Shown here piece after piece: positions 27,373 to 39,303 of a stretch of 64,000 bases of DNA (the first letter of the stretch is position 1; every line of letters starts with the position of its first letter). Position numbers and translations under genes: made by a program. Source of the DNA: Phytoamicus setariae (GTDB taxonomy: Bacteria > Pseudomonadota > Alphaproteobacteria > Rhizobiales > Rhizobiaceae). The stretch spans positions 62,001-126,000 of the forward strand of contig NZ_JAEQNC010000011.1 in NCBI RefSeq assembly GCF_016722925.1, read 5' to 3'. The notes under the pieces were generated by a model that was not told the origin of the DNA, ran no database searches, and worked only from the letters and a program-made list of their open reading frames with translations.

Positions 27373-28424
27373 GAATAAGGTCCTTCGGGTGGTTTGTTGT
27401 TGCCGCGCCCCCAGGTAACATTCGGGACCGAACGGCCTTTGGTCGCGGGCTTATCAGGCGCCGGCTCGGTAGTCGAGGGTCCCCATGGACCGGTGCGGGC
27501 ATTTTCCGGTGCCGAACCCTGCTGTTGCGGGCGTCGCTCGCTGCCTTCTCTCTGGACAGGGCGTGGCTGACGAGCCTGCGGCTGGCCGCTCCGCGCCATA
27601 TCCTGAAGTGCGGCAATGCGATTTTCCGTGTTCGGATGGGTCGAGAAAAGATTGTCCATTCGCTCGCCGGACAACGGATTGATGATGAACATATGAGCAG
27701 TGGCGGGATTTGCCTCGGCATGCGCGTTCGGGATCTGGTGGGCTGTATTGGCGATCTTGTCGAGCGCTGAAGCGAGCCACAGGGGATTGCCGCAGATCTC
27801 TGCGCCGCGGCGGTCGGCCGCATATTCCCGCGTCCGGCTGACTGCCATCTGCACCAGCATTGCCGCAAATGGCGCGACAATCGCGGCAATGAGCCCTGCG
27901 ATCGGATTGTGCCGCTCTCCATCGCGGGAGCCGCCAAAGAAGAAGGCGAAATTGCCCAACATGGAGATGGCACCGGCAATCGTCGCCGTGATCGTCATCG
28001 TCAGCGTATCTCGGCTTTCAATGTGAGCCAGTTCGTGGGCCATGACGCCTGATACTTCTTCGGGCGTCAGGCGCGCGAGCAACCCGGTCGAAGCCGCCAC
28101 AGCCGCATTCTCCGGATTGCGACCGGTAGCAAAGGCGTTCGGCTGTTCCTCATTGATCAGATAGACCTTCGGCATGGGCAGGTTGGCACGTGCCGCCAAG
28201 TCGCGGATCATGCCGAAGAATTCCGGCGCATTGCGCTCGTCCAGTTCCTGGGCGTCATAGGCGCGCAGCACCATGTTGCCGGAGTTCCACCAGGAAAAGA
28301 CATTCATGCCTGCAGCAACGACAAGTGCGATCATCATGCCGCCCCGTCCGCCGATCAGGAAACCGACGGCCATTAAAAGCGCGGTCAGGAATGCAAGCAG
28401 CATTGCGGTTCGGAGGAAATTCAT
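27369..28424 (-). CDS. htpX: Membrane zinc protease HtpX
   Basis: This 351-residue inner-membrane M48 protease degrades misfolded membrane proteins. It has two N-terminal membrane segments ([24 protein letters not shown]), the zinc motif [12 protein letters not shown] (about 127-138), two more membrane segments (about 145-200) and the downstream ligand region [13 protein letters not shown] Pro/Gln/Arg-rich tail of about 60 residues makes it longer than E. coli HtpX (about 290). It heads the htpX-rsmB-heparinase-purH cluster. Confidence 0.95.
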   Translation of the reverse strand: MNFLRTAMLLAFLTALLMAVGFLIGGRGGMMIALVVAAGMNVFSWWNSGNMVLRAYDAQELDERNAPEFFGMIRDLAARANLPMPKVYLINEEQPNAFATGRNPENAAVAASTGLLARLTPEEVSGVMAHELAHIESRDTLTMTITATIAGAISMLGNFAFFFGGSRDGERHNPIAGLIAAIVAPFAAMLVQMAVSRTREYAADRRGAEICGNPLWLASALDKIANTAHQIPNAHAEANPATAHMFIINPLSGERMDNLFSTHPNTENRIAALQDMARSGQPQARQPRPVQREGSERRPQQQGSAPENARTGPWGPSTTEPAPDKPATKGRSVPNVTWGRGNNKPPEGPYS

Positions 28425-28523
28425 CCCTTTCTCCCTGTCGGTGGTCTTTGCCTTGTCGGCAATACTGCCTTATAGAATGGTGTAGGCGCGCTTAAAGTTC
28501 AATACAACAGGCAGGTTACGTGC

Positions 28524-28724
28524 ATGACCGCGGCAGACAATGACAACGCTGAAACCGGCAAAAAGCCCTTGACGCCAGCCGCCATCCGAGCCCTCAAGGA
28601 AGCGGAAGAACGCCGAAGGCTGCAGCCCTCCGAGTCCACGCCGGTCGAGATTGGCGGGCGCGGCGGTGCCGATCCGGCCCGCTATGGTGACTGGGAAGTC
28701 AACGGCCGAGCAATCGACTTCTAG
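28524..28724 (+). CDS. DUF1674 protein, SdhAF4 homologue (succinate dehydrogenase assembly factor)
   Basis: This 66-residue protein ends GGADPARYGDWEVNGRAIDF, the highly conserved DUF1674 tail shared with mitochondrial SDHAF4/Sdh8. That factor binds flavinylated SdhA and promotes its assembly with SdhB. The N-terminal half is charged and probably disordered. In alphaproteobacteria the gene is often next to rsmB/htpX, as here, where it is divergent from htpX. The assembly role is inferred from the mitochondrial protein. Confidence 0.85.
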   Translation: MTAADNDNAETGKKPLTPAAIRALKEAEERRRLQPSESTPVEIGGRGGADPARYGDWEVNGRAIDF

Positions 28725-28777
28725 TGTGTGAAATAATTCCTATTTACTAAGTATCCGTCGCGGAATATATTCCTCGA

Positions 28778-29248
28778 ATGATTGTTCGCGCGCTGATTCC
28801 ATTGCTGGTTTGTCTTGCTATCTCGCTGCAGGCCGCGAATGCCGTCGCTGACCGCAAGGATCGGTACTATATGGAGGGGCCGGTCGAGGCCGAGCTGATT
28901 TCAATCATCGACGGGGACACGCTGCTGGTTGCGGCAAAGCCGTGGCCGCAGCAAACGGTATCGGTCTCGGTACGCATACGGGGTGTCGATGCGCCGGAAA
29001 TGAAATCGAAATGCCCGGAAACACGGACTCGAGCGCAAGCCGCGCGACAGGCGCTGGCCGATATGCTTGACGCGACAGATGGTCGACTGTCGCTTTCTTC
29101 GATCTCCGGTGACAAGTATTTCGGTCGCGTGGTTGCCGATGTTATTTCCGCGGATGGGCGGGATGCCGGAGCGGAACTCCTGGCTGCCGGCTTGGCACGC
29201 GCCTACGCTGGAGGCCGGAAGGCTAAGGAGACTTGCCGCAGTCATTGA
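28778..29248 (+). CDS. Secreted staphylococcal-type thermonuclease family protein
   Basis: This 156-residue protein has a signal peptide (MIVRALIPLLVCLAISLQAANAVA) followed by an SNase fold. It shows IIDGDTLLV (about 46-54), RIRGVDAPEMKSKCPETRTRAQAARQAL (about 66-94, read in two parts) and DKYFGRVVADVI (about 111-122). The catalytic Arg-Asp-Glu set of SNase appears in RGVDAPE and the later GRVVAD region. It is probably exported to the periplasm or medium; activity is not certain. Confidence 0.82.
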   Translation: MIVRALIPLLVCLAISLQAANAVADRKDRYYMEGPVEAELISIIDGDTLLVAAKPWPQQTVSVSVRIRGVDAPEMKSKCPETRTRAQAARQALADMLDATDGRLSLSSISGDKYFGRVVADVISADGRDAGAELLAAGLARAYAGGRKAKETCRSH

Positions 29249-29372
29249 GCAGGTGGAAGAAATACAATCCCGCCGGGGATGCGCAGCCAAGGGACGAATT
29301 GTTTCGCCGAATCGCCGTTCCCCGGCAGCAAAAAATTAACCATCCCGACTATATCCGGTCGGCATCGGATTC

Positions 29373-30767
29373 ATGTTGCCTCGGATACTCATTTTGACCT
29401 CTTCGGAAAAGATTATTGCCAGCCAGTGGCATGACCTGTTGTCATCGGCTTCAAACGATGCGCGCAGCATGCTCCGCAACATTGCCAGGCAACAGGCCGG
29501 CGTGCTTTCCAGACTGTTTTACGACAGCTTGCTGCAGGACCCGCAGGCCAATGCCATCCTTTCGAGCGAAGAGGTGGAGAGCCGGCTCAGTGCCTCGTTA
29601 CAGCAATGGCTTGTTGATATTCTCAGCGCCGATCCCGAGCAGGACATTGTCAACCTGATCGCGCAGCAGCGCCACATCGGCGTCATGCATTCGCGCGTGA
29701 ACGTGACGATCGAACTGGTGTTGCGCGGCGTGCGCATCATCAAGCTGGCGCTGATGAGAGCACTTCTTCACGGCCCGGAATATGACCCTGTCTCTGCCGA
29801 GGCGACCTGCCTTGCCGTCGGGCTGATCGACATCGCCATCGAAGCGATGTCGGCAGCCTATTCACGTTCACGCGAAAAGGCGACACGGGCTGACGAGGCT
29901 TTCCGGGGTTATGCCGCCACAGTCAACATGTCGCTGGAGCGCGAAAAGCAGCGCGCTGCGCTGTTCGACTGGTCCAACAGACTGTTACAGGACATGATGA
30001 TCAGCCAGGATCCCATGTCTCTTTCCCGCATTGGCCAATCGCCTTTCGGCTTCTGGCTACGTCACAAAGCTCCGGCGCTGTTTGCCGACCGAGAACAGTT
30101 CGCCGACATAGGCTATCGAATCGACAGAATAGACCGAACGTTGCTGCCAGCCTGCCAAAAGGCAATGAGCGGGGCCGCAGAGGACCTACGCGGCGCCACG
30201 CGTACGATCGTTGCCGAGGTCGAGCAGATCCGAACTTTGGTCGAGGCTTTGTTTGACCATCTCGTGCACCTCGAGGCCGGGCGGGATGCGCAGACGCAGC
30301 TGCTGAACCGGCGGTTCCTTCCGACGGTATTGAGCCGCGAAATCGAACTTAGCCGCGACATGGATAGCCAATTTTCGGTGCTGTTGCTCGATGTCGATCA
30401 CTTCAAGAACGTCAACGACACCTATGGCCACGACATGGGCGACAGGGTGCTCGAGCGTGTCGCCCAGCTTCTCTCGGACAATACCCGCAGCGGCGATTTC
30501 GCCTTTCGTTATGGCGGAGAAGAGTTCCTGCTTGTCTGCGTTGAGCAGACGATCGACCAGGCAATGCGGACAGCCGAAAATATCCGCCAGCAAATCGCCG
30601 CCCAAGCGATCCAGATACCCAATCAGGGGACATTAAGCGTCACGGTCAGCATCGGCGTCGCACAGCACGATGGGCACCCGGATTACCAGCGCATGATTGA
30701 TCGCGCCGACGAGGCGCTTTATGCCGCCAAGAATGCCGGCAGGAACCGCTGCATAGCATCCACATGA
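29373..30767 (+). CDS. Globin-coupled diguanylate cyclase (DosC/DgcO-like)
   Basis: This 464-residue protein has the layout of E. coli DosC. There is an N-terminal globin sensor (about 15-165) with the probable heme ligand in QRHIGVMHSRVNV, a middle helical domain (about 190-290; FGFWLRHKAPALF), and a C-terminal GGDEF domain (about 310-464) with YGGEEF near 380. RSGD five residues before GGEEF is a c-di-GMP inhibitory I-site. It should make c-di-GMP from GTP in response to oxygen or redox state. The start is uncertain by a few codons. A strong terminator follows. Confidence 0.88.
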   Translation: MLPRILILTSSEKIIASQWHDLLSSASNDARSMLRNIARQQAGVLSRLFYDSLLQDPQANAILSSEEVESRLSASLQQWLVDILSADPEQDIVNLIAQQRHIGVMHSRVNVTIELVLRGVRIIKLALMRALLHGPEYDPVSAEATCLAVGLIDIAIEAMSAAYSRSREKATRADEAFRGYAATVNMSLEREKQRAALFDWSNRLLQDMMISQDPMSLSRIGQSPFGFWLRHKAPALFADREQFADIGYRIDRIDRTLLPACQKAMSGAAEDLRGATRTIVAEVEQIRTLVEALFDHLVHLEAGRDAQTQLLNRRFLPTVLSREIELSRDMDSQFSVLLLDVDHFKNVNDTYGHDMGDRVLERVAQLLSDNTRSGDFAFRYGGEEFLLVCVEQTIDQAMRTAENIRQQIAAQAIQIPNQGTLSVTVSIGVAQHDGHPDYQRMIDRADEALYAAKNAGRNRCIAST

Positions 30768-30784
30768 TTCACGACGGCATGAAA

Positions 30785-30816
30785 AAGCCGGCCGATTCTT
30801 GCGGCCGGCTTGAATT
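30785..30816. terminator. Bidirectional terminator
   Basis: The perfect stem AAGCCGGCCG (30785-30794) / CGGCCGGCTT (30802-30811) has a 7-base loop and lies between the convergent diguanylate cyclase and acsA genes. It is preceded by AAAA and followed by GAATTTT. Confidence 0.78.
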
Positions 30817-30829
30817 TTACAGGGTTTGA

Positions 30830-32782
<1,953 letters not shown>

Positions 32783-32896
32783 GCATTCCTCCCACGCATA
32801 CCAGATTTTACGCGCCTCTTACACGCATTTGTGCTAAGAACATAGCAGCAGAAATGCACCCGGCAATCAGACTTTGGTCAATTGATTGTCCAAGAA

Positions 32897-32925
32897 TTGC
32901 AATTGCGTGACAGTTCCGCTATAAA
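32897..32925 (+). promoter_or_regulatory. Probable promoter of trcR
   Basis: TTGCAA (32897-32902) and TATAAA (32920-32925) are separated by exactly 17 bases, close to the sigma-70 consensus. The transcript would begin about 70 bases before the trcR ATG. The 5' leader contains a hairpin GCCTGCG / CGCAGGC (32964-32970 and 32978-32984). Confidence 0.55.
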
Positions 32926-33004
32926 GCCGCCGAATTCCCGGACATTGTGGACTAACACAAACGGCCTGCGGCACCGGCGCAGGCGGCTCAGAAGGATTGT
33001 ATCC

Positions 33005-33700
33005 ATGGCTCAGCAGCAGCTTCTCATGCCCAAGGCGACCGCCGTCTGGCTGGTTGATAACACAGCTCTGTCGTTCGATCAGATCGCCCAGTTCTGCAAG
33101 CTTCACCCGCTTGAGATCAAGGCGATTGCCGACGGCGAAGCTGCGCAGGGCATCAAGGGCCTCGATCCGATCGCGACCGGCCAGCTGTCCCGTGATGAGA
33201 TCGCTCGCGCTGAAGGCAATCCGATGCACAAGCTGAAGATTTCCGAACCAAAGGTTCGGGTGCCGGAATCGAAGCGCAAGGGCCCACGTTACACACCGGT
33301 CTCCAAGCGCCAGGACCGACCGAACGCCATCCTCTGGCTGGTTCGCAATCATCCGGAGCTTAAGGACGCACAGATCTCCCGCCTCGTCGGCACCACCAAA
33401 ACGACGATCCAGCAGATCCGTGAACGCTCGCACTGGAACTCGGCCAATCTCGCGCCGATGGACCCCGTGACGCTCGGCCTGTGCTCACAGATCGACCTAG
33501 ACATGGAAGTCGAGAAGGCAGCAAAGAGCCGTCCGTTCCAGACCGCCGAGGAAATGGGGGCAACTCTTGAATCCGCACGCGAAACCGAAAAGCCGGCTGC
33601 AGAGCACGATGATTTCAAGGAAATCGACGCCGATGCAGTATTCGCAAAGCTGAAGTCGCTCTCCGGTAATCGGAACGACGAGGAAGACGAACAGTTCTGA
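33005..33700 (+). CDS. trcR: Cell cycle transcriptional regulator TrcR (DUF1013)
   Basis: This 231-residue protein belongs to the alphaproteobacteria-specific DUF1013 family, named TrcR after its effect on cell-cycle transcription in Rhizobiales and Caulobacter relatives. It opens MAQQQLLMPKATAVWLVDNTALSF with an HTH-like region (LSFDQIAQFCKLHPLEIKAI, about 24-43). A second HTH-like segment (ISRLVGTTKTTIQQIRER, about 122-139) follows, and the tail is acidic. ATG 33005 follows GAAGGA and is preferred over the longer frame that starts at 32882. Confidence 0.92.
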   Translation: MAQQQLLMPKATAVWLVDNTALSFDQIAQFCKLHPLEIKAIADGEAAQGIKGLDPIATGQLSRDEIARAEGNPMHKLKISEPKVRVPESKRKGPRYTPVSKRQDRPNAILWLVRNHPELKDAQISRLVGTTKTTIQQIRERSHWNSANLAPMDPVTLGLCSQIDLDMEVEKAAKSRPFQTAEEMGATLESARETEKPAAEHDDFKEIDADAVFAKLKSLSGNRNDEEDEQF

Positions 33701-33723
33701 TCCTCTCCAAACAGAAGCAACAC

Positions 33724-33752
33724 AAGGGGTGGCCTCAAGCCGCCCCTTTCTT
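33724..33752 (+). terminator. Terminator after trcR
   Basis: The hairpin AAGGGG-TGGC / GCC-G-CCCCTT (33724-33748) has a CTCAA loop and is followed by TCTTTATT. It is 24 bases beyond the trcR stop. Confidence 0.7.
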
Positions 33753-33917
33753 TATTCTGCTTCTCCGCAACTTTAAGTCCACGGCACGCCAAGAATAGAC
33801 GCATATATTACTGAATATCAGATGTTTATACGCAAAATATCTAATTGATTAATATCGGATCGAGCGTAGTCTCCACTTCCCGGGCAGTTGGGAACCCGGC
33901 ACTCAGGAGGCAATCAT

Positions 33918-34295
33918 ATGAACGGACTTGCTCGAATCTGTTGGATCACTTCTCCGCTGTATCTATTGGCGGGCATGGTGTTTGGTATCTGGATGTCGGC
34001 GACCGGCGATCACACGCTGGCGCCAGCGCATGCGCATCTCAACCTGATCGGGGGCGTGATGATGGCTCTTTTCGGGACCTTTTACATGCTGCGGCCAAAC
34101 GCGGCCGTCGGCGCTCTCGGCAAGATCCAGGTCGCACTTGCCCATGTCTCCGTCTGGGCAATGTTTCCCGGAATCATAATGGCCATTAGCGGCGGGTCAG
34201 AAACTCTCGCCAAGATCGGCGCGATCCTGTTCGTCGTCAGCATGCTGATGTTCGTCGCGATTGTCGTGCGGTCTACATCGCCTCGTTCAGCGTGA
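33918..34295 (+). CDS. Small four-helix membrane protein, heme-copper-oxidase-like
   Basis: This 125-residue protein has about four predicted membrane segments. The second begins with a histidine-containing stretch, LAPAHAHLNLIGGVMMALFG (about 35-54), which resembles small proteins related to subunit I of cbb3-type oxidases. No copper-site histidines can be placed with certainty and the protein is too short to be an oxidase. An AGGAGG ribosome site lies just upstream of ATG 33918; the frame is open to 33888. The 3' end overlaps the convergent YggS gene by 9 bases. The function is unknown. Confidence 0.7.
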   Translation: MNGLARICWITSPLYLLAGMVFGIWMSATGDHTLAPAHAHLNLIGGVMMALFGTFYMLRPNAAVGALGKIQVALAHVSVWAMFPGIIMAISGGSETLAKIGAILFVVSMLMFVAIVVRSTSPRSA

Positions 34296-34946
34296 ACCGA
34301 AGATAGCTGAGCCAACCCGGACGCTGGTCGCACCGAAGGCAATGGCCGTTTCGAAATCGCCCGACATTCCCATGGAAAGTCGGGCGAGATCGCATTGTCG
34401 GGCAAGCTTGGCAAGCAGGGCGAAATGCGGACCGGGATTTTCATCCGCCGGCGGAATGCACATCAGCCCCTCGATTTCGAGACCGAGTTCATCGCGGCAC
34501 AGGTCGACAAAGCGTGCCGTATCATCGGGCGCGATACCCGCCTTTTGCGGCTCCAGGCCAGTGTTGACCTGGACATAAAGACGAACCTTGCGCTGCTGCC
34601 TGTCCATTTCGGTTTTCACTGCCCGAGCGATCTTTTCCCGGTCGATGGTTTCGATCACATCGAAAAGCGCAACGGCTTCAGCGGCTTTGTTGGACTGCAG
34701 CGGCCCGATGAGATGCAGCTCGATATCGGCGAAGCGCTGTTTCAACTCTGGCCATTTGCCCTGGGCCTCCTGGACGCGGTTTTCTCCGACGCAGCGATGG
34801 CCCGCGTCCAGCACCGGAAGGATATCATCCGCCGAGAAGGTCTTGGTTACAGCGACAAGGGCGGCCCGATCATTGCGATGGACTTCCTTGGCTGCCTTTT
34901 CCATCCGCCCGATGATTTCGTTGAATCGACCGACGACTGACATCAC
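34287..34946 (-). CDS. YggS family PLP-binding protein (PLP homeostasis)
   Basis: This 219-residue single-domain protein binds pyridoxal phosphate and helps balance vitamin B6 and amino-acid pools without a known catalytic activity. The PLP lysine is in [12 protein letters not shown] (about 35), followed by [12 protein letters not shown] (about 54-65) and [11 protein letters not shown] (about 78-88). The C-terminal phosphate-binding region is [21 protein letters not shown]. It is divergent from leuS; the spacing suggests separate promoters. Confidence 0.93.
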   Translation of the reverse strand: MMSVVGRFNEIIGRMEKAAKEVHRNDRAALVAVTKTFSADDILPVLDAGHRCVGENRVQEAQGKWPELKQRFADIELHLIGPLQSNKAAEAVALFDVIETIDREKIARAVKTEMDRQQRKVRLYVQVNTGLEPQKAGIAPDDTARFVDLCRDELGLEIEGLMCIPPADENPGPHFALLAKLARQCDLARLSMGMSGDFETAIAFGATSVRVGSAIFGSR

Positions 34947-35101
34947 GCACTCCAGAATTGTTCGATTTCTCCTATATCAGCCCCTCGATGATGCCAAGGG
35001 ATCGACTATCCTTTGCGCCTAAAAACTTGACGCGAAGCGGCTTTCATGATGAAGGTCAGGCCCAAAATTATTCGAGAATTCAGGGTTTCGGACGGCATAT
35101 C

Positions 35102-37732
35102 ATGGCATCAGAACGTTACAATCCGCGCGAAGTCGAACCGCGCTGGCAACAACAGTGGAACGAAGCCAAGGTCTTCGAAACCGCAAACGACGATCCACGC
35201 GACAAATACTACGTGCTGGAGATGTTCCCCTACCCATCCGGCCGCATCCATATGGGCCACGTCCGGAACTATGCGATGGGCGACGTCGTGGCTCGATACA
35301 AGCGGGCACGCGGCTATAACGTACTTCATCCGATGGGTTGGGATGCCTTTGGCATGCCCGCGGAAAACGCCGCGATGAAAAACAAGGTCCATCCCAAGAC
35401 ATGGACCTATGAAAACATCGCATCGATGCGCAAGCAGTTGAAATCGATGGGCCTTTCACTCGACTGGTCGCGCGAATTCGCCACCTGTGACGTCGAGTAC
35501 TACCACCGGCAGCAATATCTCTTCCTTGACATGATGGAGAAGGGGCTGGTCTATCGCAAGAACTCCAAGGTCAACTGGGACCCGGTCGACATGACGGTGC
35601 TGGCCAATGAGCAGGTCATCGACGGTCGTGGCTGGCGCTCTGACGCGCTGGTGGAGCAGCGGGAACTGACCCAATGGTTCTTCAAGATCACCGATTTTGC
35701 CCAGGATCTGCTGGATCAACTCGATACGTTGGACCAGTGGCCGGAAAAGGTCCGGCTGATGCAGAAGAACTGGATCGGCCGCTCGGAAGGCATGACCATT
35801 CGCTGGCAGGTCGTCGCCTCGGCCACCCATCCTGACCTTAGCGAAATCAAGGTTTATACGACCCGCCCGGACACCTTGTTCGGCGCGTCTTTCCTGGCAA
35901 TTTCGGCCGATCATCCTGTAGCCAAGGCCGCTGCCGCACAAAGCGCCGAGATTGCGGCGTTCTGCGACGAATGCCGAAAGACGGGAACGTCTGTCGCCGC
36001 ACTCGAGACCGCCGAAAAGATGGGCATGGACACCGGCATCCGGGTTGCCCATCCTTTTGACGCCAGCTGGCAGGTTCCGGTCTATATCGCCAATTTCGTG
36101 TTGATGGATTATGGCACGGGCGCAATTTTCGGCTGCCCCTCCGGCGACCAGCGCGACCTCGACTTCGCTAACAAGTACGGCCTGCCGGTGGTCCCGGTGG
36201 TTATGCCGGCAAACGAAGACAAGGCTACCTTTGCGATCACCGATGAGGCCTATGTCGGCGATGGCATCATGATCAATTCGCGCTTCCTCGACGGCATGTC
36301 CCCGGAGGCCGCGTTCCAGGACGTTGCCAGCCGGCTCGGACAGAGCCAGATCGACGGCGCCCCGCAGGGCGAGCGCAAGGTGAACTTCCGCCTGCGCGAC
36401 TGGGGCATTTCCCGCCAGCGCTACTGGGGTTGCCCGATCCCGGTCATCCACTGCGAGGTCTGCGGTGTCGTTCCGGTGCCCAAGAAGGACCTGCCGGTCA
36501 AGTTGCCGGATGATGTAACCTTCGATGTACCCGGCAATCCGCTCGACCGTCATCCAACCTGGCGCCATGTTGGCTGCCCGCAATGCGGCAAGGCCGCTCG
36601 ACGCGAAACGGATACGATGGATACGTTCGTCGATTCCTCCTGGTACTACGCGCGCTTCACGGCGCCCTGGGAAGACGCCCCCACCGATCCCCGCGCTGCC
36701 GACGCCTGGTTGCCTGTCGACCAATATATCGGCGGTATCGAGCATGCGATCCTGCACCTGCTCTATTCGCGCTTCTTCACCCGCGCGATGCGCGCCACCG
36801 GCCATGTCGGGATGGACGAACCCTTCAAAGGCCTGTTCACACAGGGTATGGTCGTGCATGAAACCTATAGCCGCGGCGAAGGCCACGGTCGCGAATGGAT
36901 CGAACCCATCTTTGTCAAGATCGACGAAATCGATGGAAAGCGCCAAGCCACTCACCTGGAATCCGGCGAACCAATTTCGATCGGCTCGATTGAGAAGATG
37001 TCGAAATCAAAGAAGAACGTTGTCGATCCCGACGATATCATCGCCTCTTATGGCGCCGATACGGCACGCTTCTTCGTGCTGTCGGACTCGCCGCCGGAAC
37101 GCGATGTGATCTGGTCGGAATCCGGCGTAGAAGGTGCTCACCGCTTCGTGCAGCGCGTTTGGCGCTTGATTTCTGAAGCCGCCGATGTGTTGCAATCAGC
37201 GCCATCGCGGGCCGCAAGTGAAGGTGAGGCGCTGGCGATTTCCCAGATCGCCCATCGTACCCTGAAGCAGGTTCAGGCTGACTATGACCGGCTCGGGTTT
37301 AACAAGGCGGTTGCCCGCATCTATGAACTCGTCAACGCTCTGGCACAGCCGCTTGCCACCGTCGCGGCGGGCAAAGCAGATACGGCAATGGTCTCGGCCG
37401 TGCGTGAAGCGTCTGAAATCCTGGTTCACCTGATTTCGCCGATGACGCCGCACCTGGCAGAGGAATGCTGGCGCGTTCTGGGCAATGATGACCTGCTGGC
37501 ACAAGCGATCTGGCCTGCCTTCGATGAGGGACTGGTCGTCGACAACCAGATCACTATGCCGATCCAGGTAAATGGCAAGAAGCGCGCAGATTTGACAATT
37601 GCTCGCGATGCGGATCAAACTTCCATTGAACAGGCGGTGCTGGCTCTTGAGAGCATCAAGGCTGCTCTGGATGGCAAGACGCCGAAAAAAATCATTATCG
37701 TTCCGCAAAGGATCGTGAATGTCGTTGTTTGA
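35102..37732 (+). CDS. leuS: Leucyl-tRNA synthetase
   Basis: This 876-residue class I synthetase charges tRNA-Leu. It has the HIGH-type motif [13 protein letters not shown] (about 45-57) and the connective editing domain (about 225-420; [20 protein letters not shown]). The KMSKS motif lies in [15 protein letters not shown] and an anticodon-binding C-terminus follows. The frame is open back to 34958, but ATG 35102 gives the standard N-terminus [16 protein letters not shown]. The stop overlaps lptE by 14 bases, indicating leuS-lptE-holA coupling. Confidence 0.97.
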   Translation: MASERYNPREVEPRWQQQWNEAKVFETANDDPRDKYYVLEMFPYPSGRIHMGHVRNYAMGDVVARYKRARGYNVLHPMGWDAFGMPAENAAMKNKVHPKTWTYENIASMRKQLKSMGLSLDWSREFATCDVEYYHRQQYLFLDMMEKGLVYRKNSKVNWDPVDMTVLANEQVIDGRGWRSDALVEQRELTQWFFKITDFAQDLLDQLDTLDQWPEKVRLMQKNWIGRSEGMTIRWQVVASATHPDLSEIKVYTTRPDTLFGASFLAISADHPVAKAAAAQSAEIAAFCDECRKTGTSVAALETAEKMGMDTGIRVAHPFDASWQVPVYIANFVLMDYGTGAIFGCPSGDQRDLDFANKYGLPVVPVVMPANEDKATFAITDEAYVGDGIMINSRFLDGMSPEAAFQDVASRLGQSQIDGAPQGERKVNFRLRDWGISRQRYWGCPIPVIHCEVCGVVPVPKKDLPVKLPDDVTFDVPGNPLDRHPTWRHVGCPQCGKAARRETDTMDTFVDSSWYYARFTAPWEDAPTDPRAADAWLPVDQYIGGIEHAILHLLYSRFFTRAMRATGHVGMDEPFKGLFTQGMVVHETYSRGEGHGREWIEPIFVKIDEIDGKRQATHLESGEPISIGSIEKMSKSKKNVVDPDDIIASYGADTARFFVLSDSPPERDVIWSESGVEGAHRFVQRVWRLISEAADVLQSAPSRAASEGEALAISQIAHRTLKQVQADYDRLGFNKAVARIYELVNALAQPLATVAAGKADTAMVSAVREASEILVHLISPMTPHLAEECWRVLGNDDLLAQAIWPAFDEGLVVDNQITMPIQVNGKKRADLTIARDADQTSIEQAVLALESIKAALDGKTPKKIIIVPQRIVNVVV

Positions 37733-38243
37733 TAACACCACAATATTTCGGCGGCAGTTTTTTGCCGCCGGCGGCCTTTGCCTCCTGCTTCTATCTGGCG
37801 GTTGTCAGGTGAAGCCACTTTACGCAACCGATAGCCAAACCGATGCTGCATTGAAATCCATCGAGTTTTCAGAGGCAACGACGCGTATCGAGCTTGAAGT
37901 GCGCAACCAGTTGATCTTCCTCACATCGGGTGGAGCGGGCGAGCCGGCGAATCCCGAATATGACGTGGAGCTGACGATCGCCACTCGCAACATCGGCGTC
38001 TTGCTCGAAACGTCCACGGACACCCCGCGCGCCGGCCGAATGGTATTGAAGGCGGACTTCACCTTGAAGAAGCGGTCGACCGGCGAAGTGCTGAAGACCG
38101 GGCGCCGCTCATCCGTCGCGCTGGTGGATTTTTCCGAACAGGAATTTGCCAAGATCCGCGCGACGCGCGACGCTGAAAATCGCGCCGCCCGTGAGCTCGC
38201 CGAACTTATCCGCGCCGATCTCGCGAGCTGGCTTGGACGCTGA
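37719..38243 (+). CDS. lptE: LPS assembly lipoprotein LptE
   Basis: This 174-residue outer-membrane lipoprotein plugs the LptD barrel during lipopolysaccharide insertion. The N-terminus has a signal segment ([15 protein letters not shown]) ending in a lipobox with the modified cysteine near residue 29. The beta-rich mature part is weakly conserved, as usual. Identification leans on its position between leuS and holA, which is conserved in proteobacteria. Its start overlaps the end of leuS, and it ends 2 bases before holA. Confidence 0.88.
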   Translation: MSLFDNTTIFRRQFFAAGGLCLLLLSGGCQVKPLYATDSQTDAALKSIEFSEATTRIELEVRNQLIFLTSGGAGEPANPEYDVELTIATRNIGVLLETSTDTPRAGRMVLKADFTLKKRSTGEVLKTGRRSSVALVDFSEQEFAKIRATRDAENRAARELAELIRADLASWLGR

Positions 38244-38245
38244 AC

Positions 38246-39298
38246 ATGGCCGAGATCAAGGCCCATGAATTCGAACAGTTCGCCAAGCGGCGCAGCCGCG
38301 ACTTTCGTCTGTTTCTGGTTTATGGGCCAGATCGCGGCCTAGTCTCCGAAAGGGCGGGAGAACTCGCCAAGCTGACTGGCGTGGACAAATCCGACGCCTT
38401 TTCCTTCATGCGCTTGGATGCCAGCGATGTAAGCAGCGATCCGGGTCGGCTTTTCGACGAGGCCTACTCCAGCGGCCTGTTTGGCGGCGACAAGCTGATA
38501 TGGATCAAGGGGGCAGGGGCCGACAAAGCCATTGCCGAGGCCGTAACCGAGCTTGCAGCACGTATTCCCGACAACGTCACGATCATTATTGAAGCCGGCG
38601 ATCTGAAGAAGGGCGCCAACTTGCGCAAGGCCGCCGAACAGGCGAGCGGCGCCGTTTCGATTCCTTGCTACGCCGACGACGCGAAAAGCCTGAACACGCT
38701 GATCGATACCGAACTGGCCGCCTTTGGCCTCCGCATTACGGGCGACGCGCGTCAGGCACTGCTCGATTTTCTGGGCGGCGACCGGATTGCGTCACGCAAC
38801 GAGATCCGCAAACTTGCACTCTATGCGATGGGCCAGCCGACGATCGAGGTTCATCACGTCAATGAGATTGTTGGAGACGCCAGTGCGATCTCGACGGACG
38901 ACGCGATAGATGCAATACTTCAGGGCGACCGCGCCGGCTTCCTGCATGCAACGCAGAAGGTCGTCGCCTCCAAGACCCCGGTGTTCCTGGTCCTGCAGGG
39001 TTGCTTGCGACAGTTTCAGCTTCTCGATTTGATGCGTGCCGATATGGATGAGCGGCGCGTAAGCGCATCCGATGCCATGAACACCCATGCGCGTCATCTA
39101 CATTTCCGCCGAAAACCAATCGTTGAGGCCGCTTTGCGGCAATGGTCCGCGCAATCAATTTCAATAGAACTTAGCCGGCTACAGAGCGCGGTTCTCCAAA
39201 CCCGGCAACGAAACACGCTGGAAGATACAATCGCGATGCAGACGTTGCTGGCGACGACTTTGGTCGCCGGGCGCAATCGCGCCCCGGCTAACCGATAG
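38246..39298 (+). CDS. holA: DNA polymerase III delta subunit
   Basis: This 350-residue clamp-loader subunit opens the beta clamp. It has the N-terminal AAA-like domain (FRLFLVYGPDRGLVSERAGEL, about 19-40) with LFDEAYSSGLFGGDKLIWIKG (about 71-92, split), the central GDRIASRNEIRKLALY (about 175-190), and a helical C-terminal collar domain. It ends 5 bases from the convergent parB stop, so the two genes share almost no intergenic space. Confidence 0.93.
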   Translation: MAEIKAHEFEQFAKRRSRDFRLFLVYGPDRGLVSERAGELAKLTGVDKSDAFSFMRLDASDVSSDPGRLFDEAYSSGLFGGDKLIWIKGAGADKAIAEAVTELAARIPDNVTIIIEAGDLKKGANLRKAAEQASGAVSIPCYADDAKSLNTLIDTELAAFGLRITGDARQALLDFLGGDRIASRNEIRKLALYAMGQPTIEVHHVNEIVGDASAISTDDAIDAILQGDRAGFLHATQKVVASKTPVFLVLQGCLRQFQLLDLMRADMDERRVSASDAMNTHARHLHFRRKPIVEAALRQWSAQSISIELSRLQSAVLQTRQRNTLEDTIAMQTLLATTLVAGRNRAPANR

Positions 39299-39303
39299 TC
39301 AGC

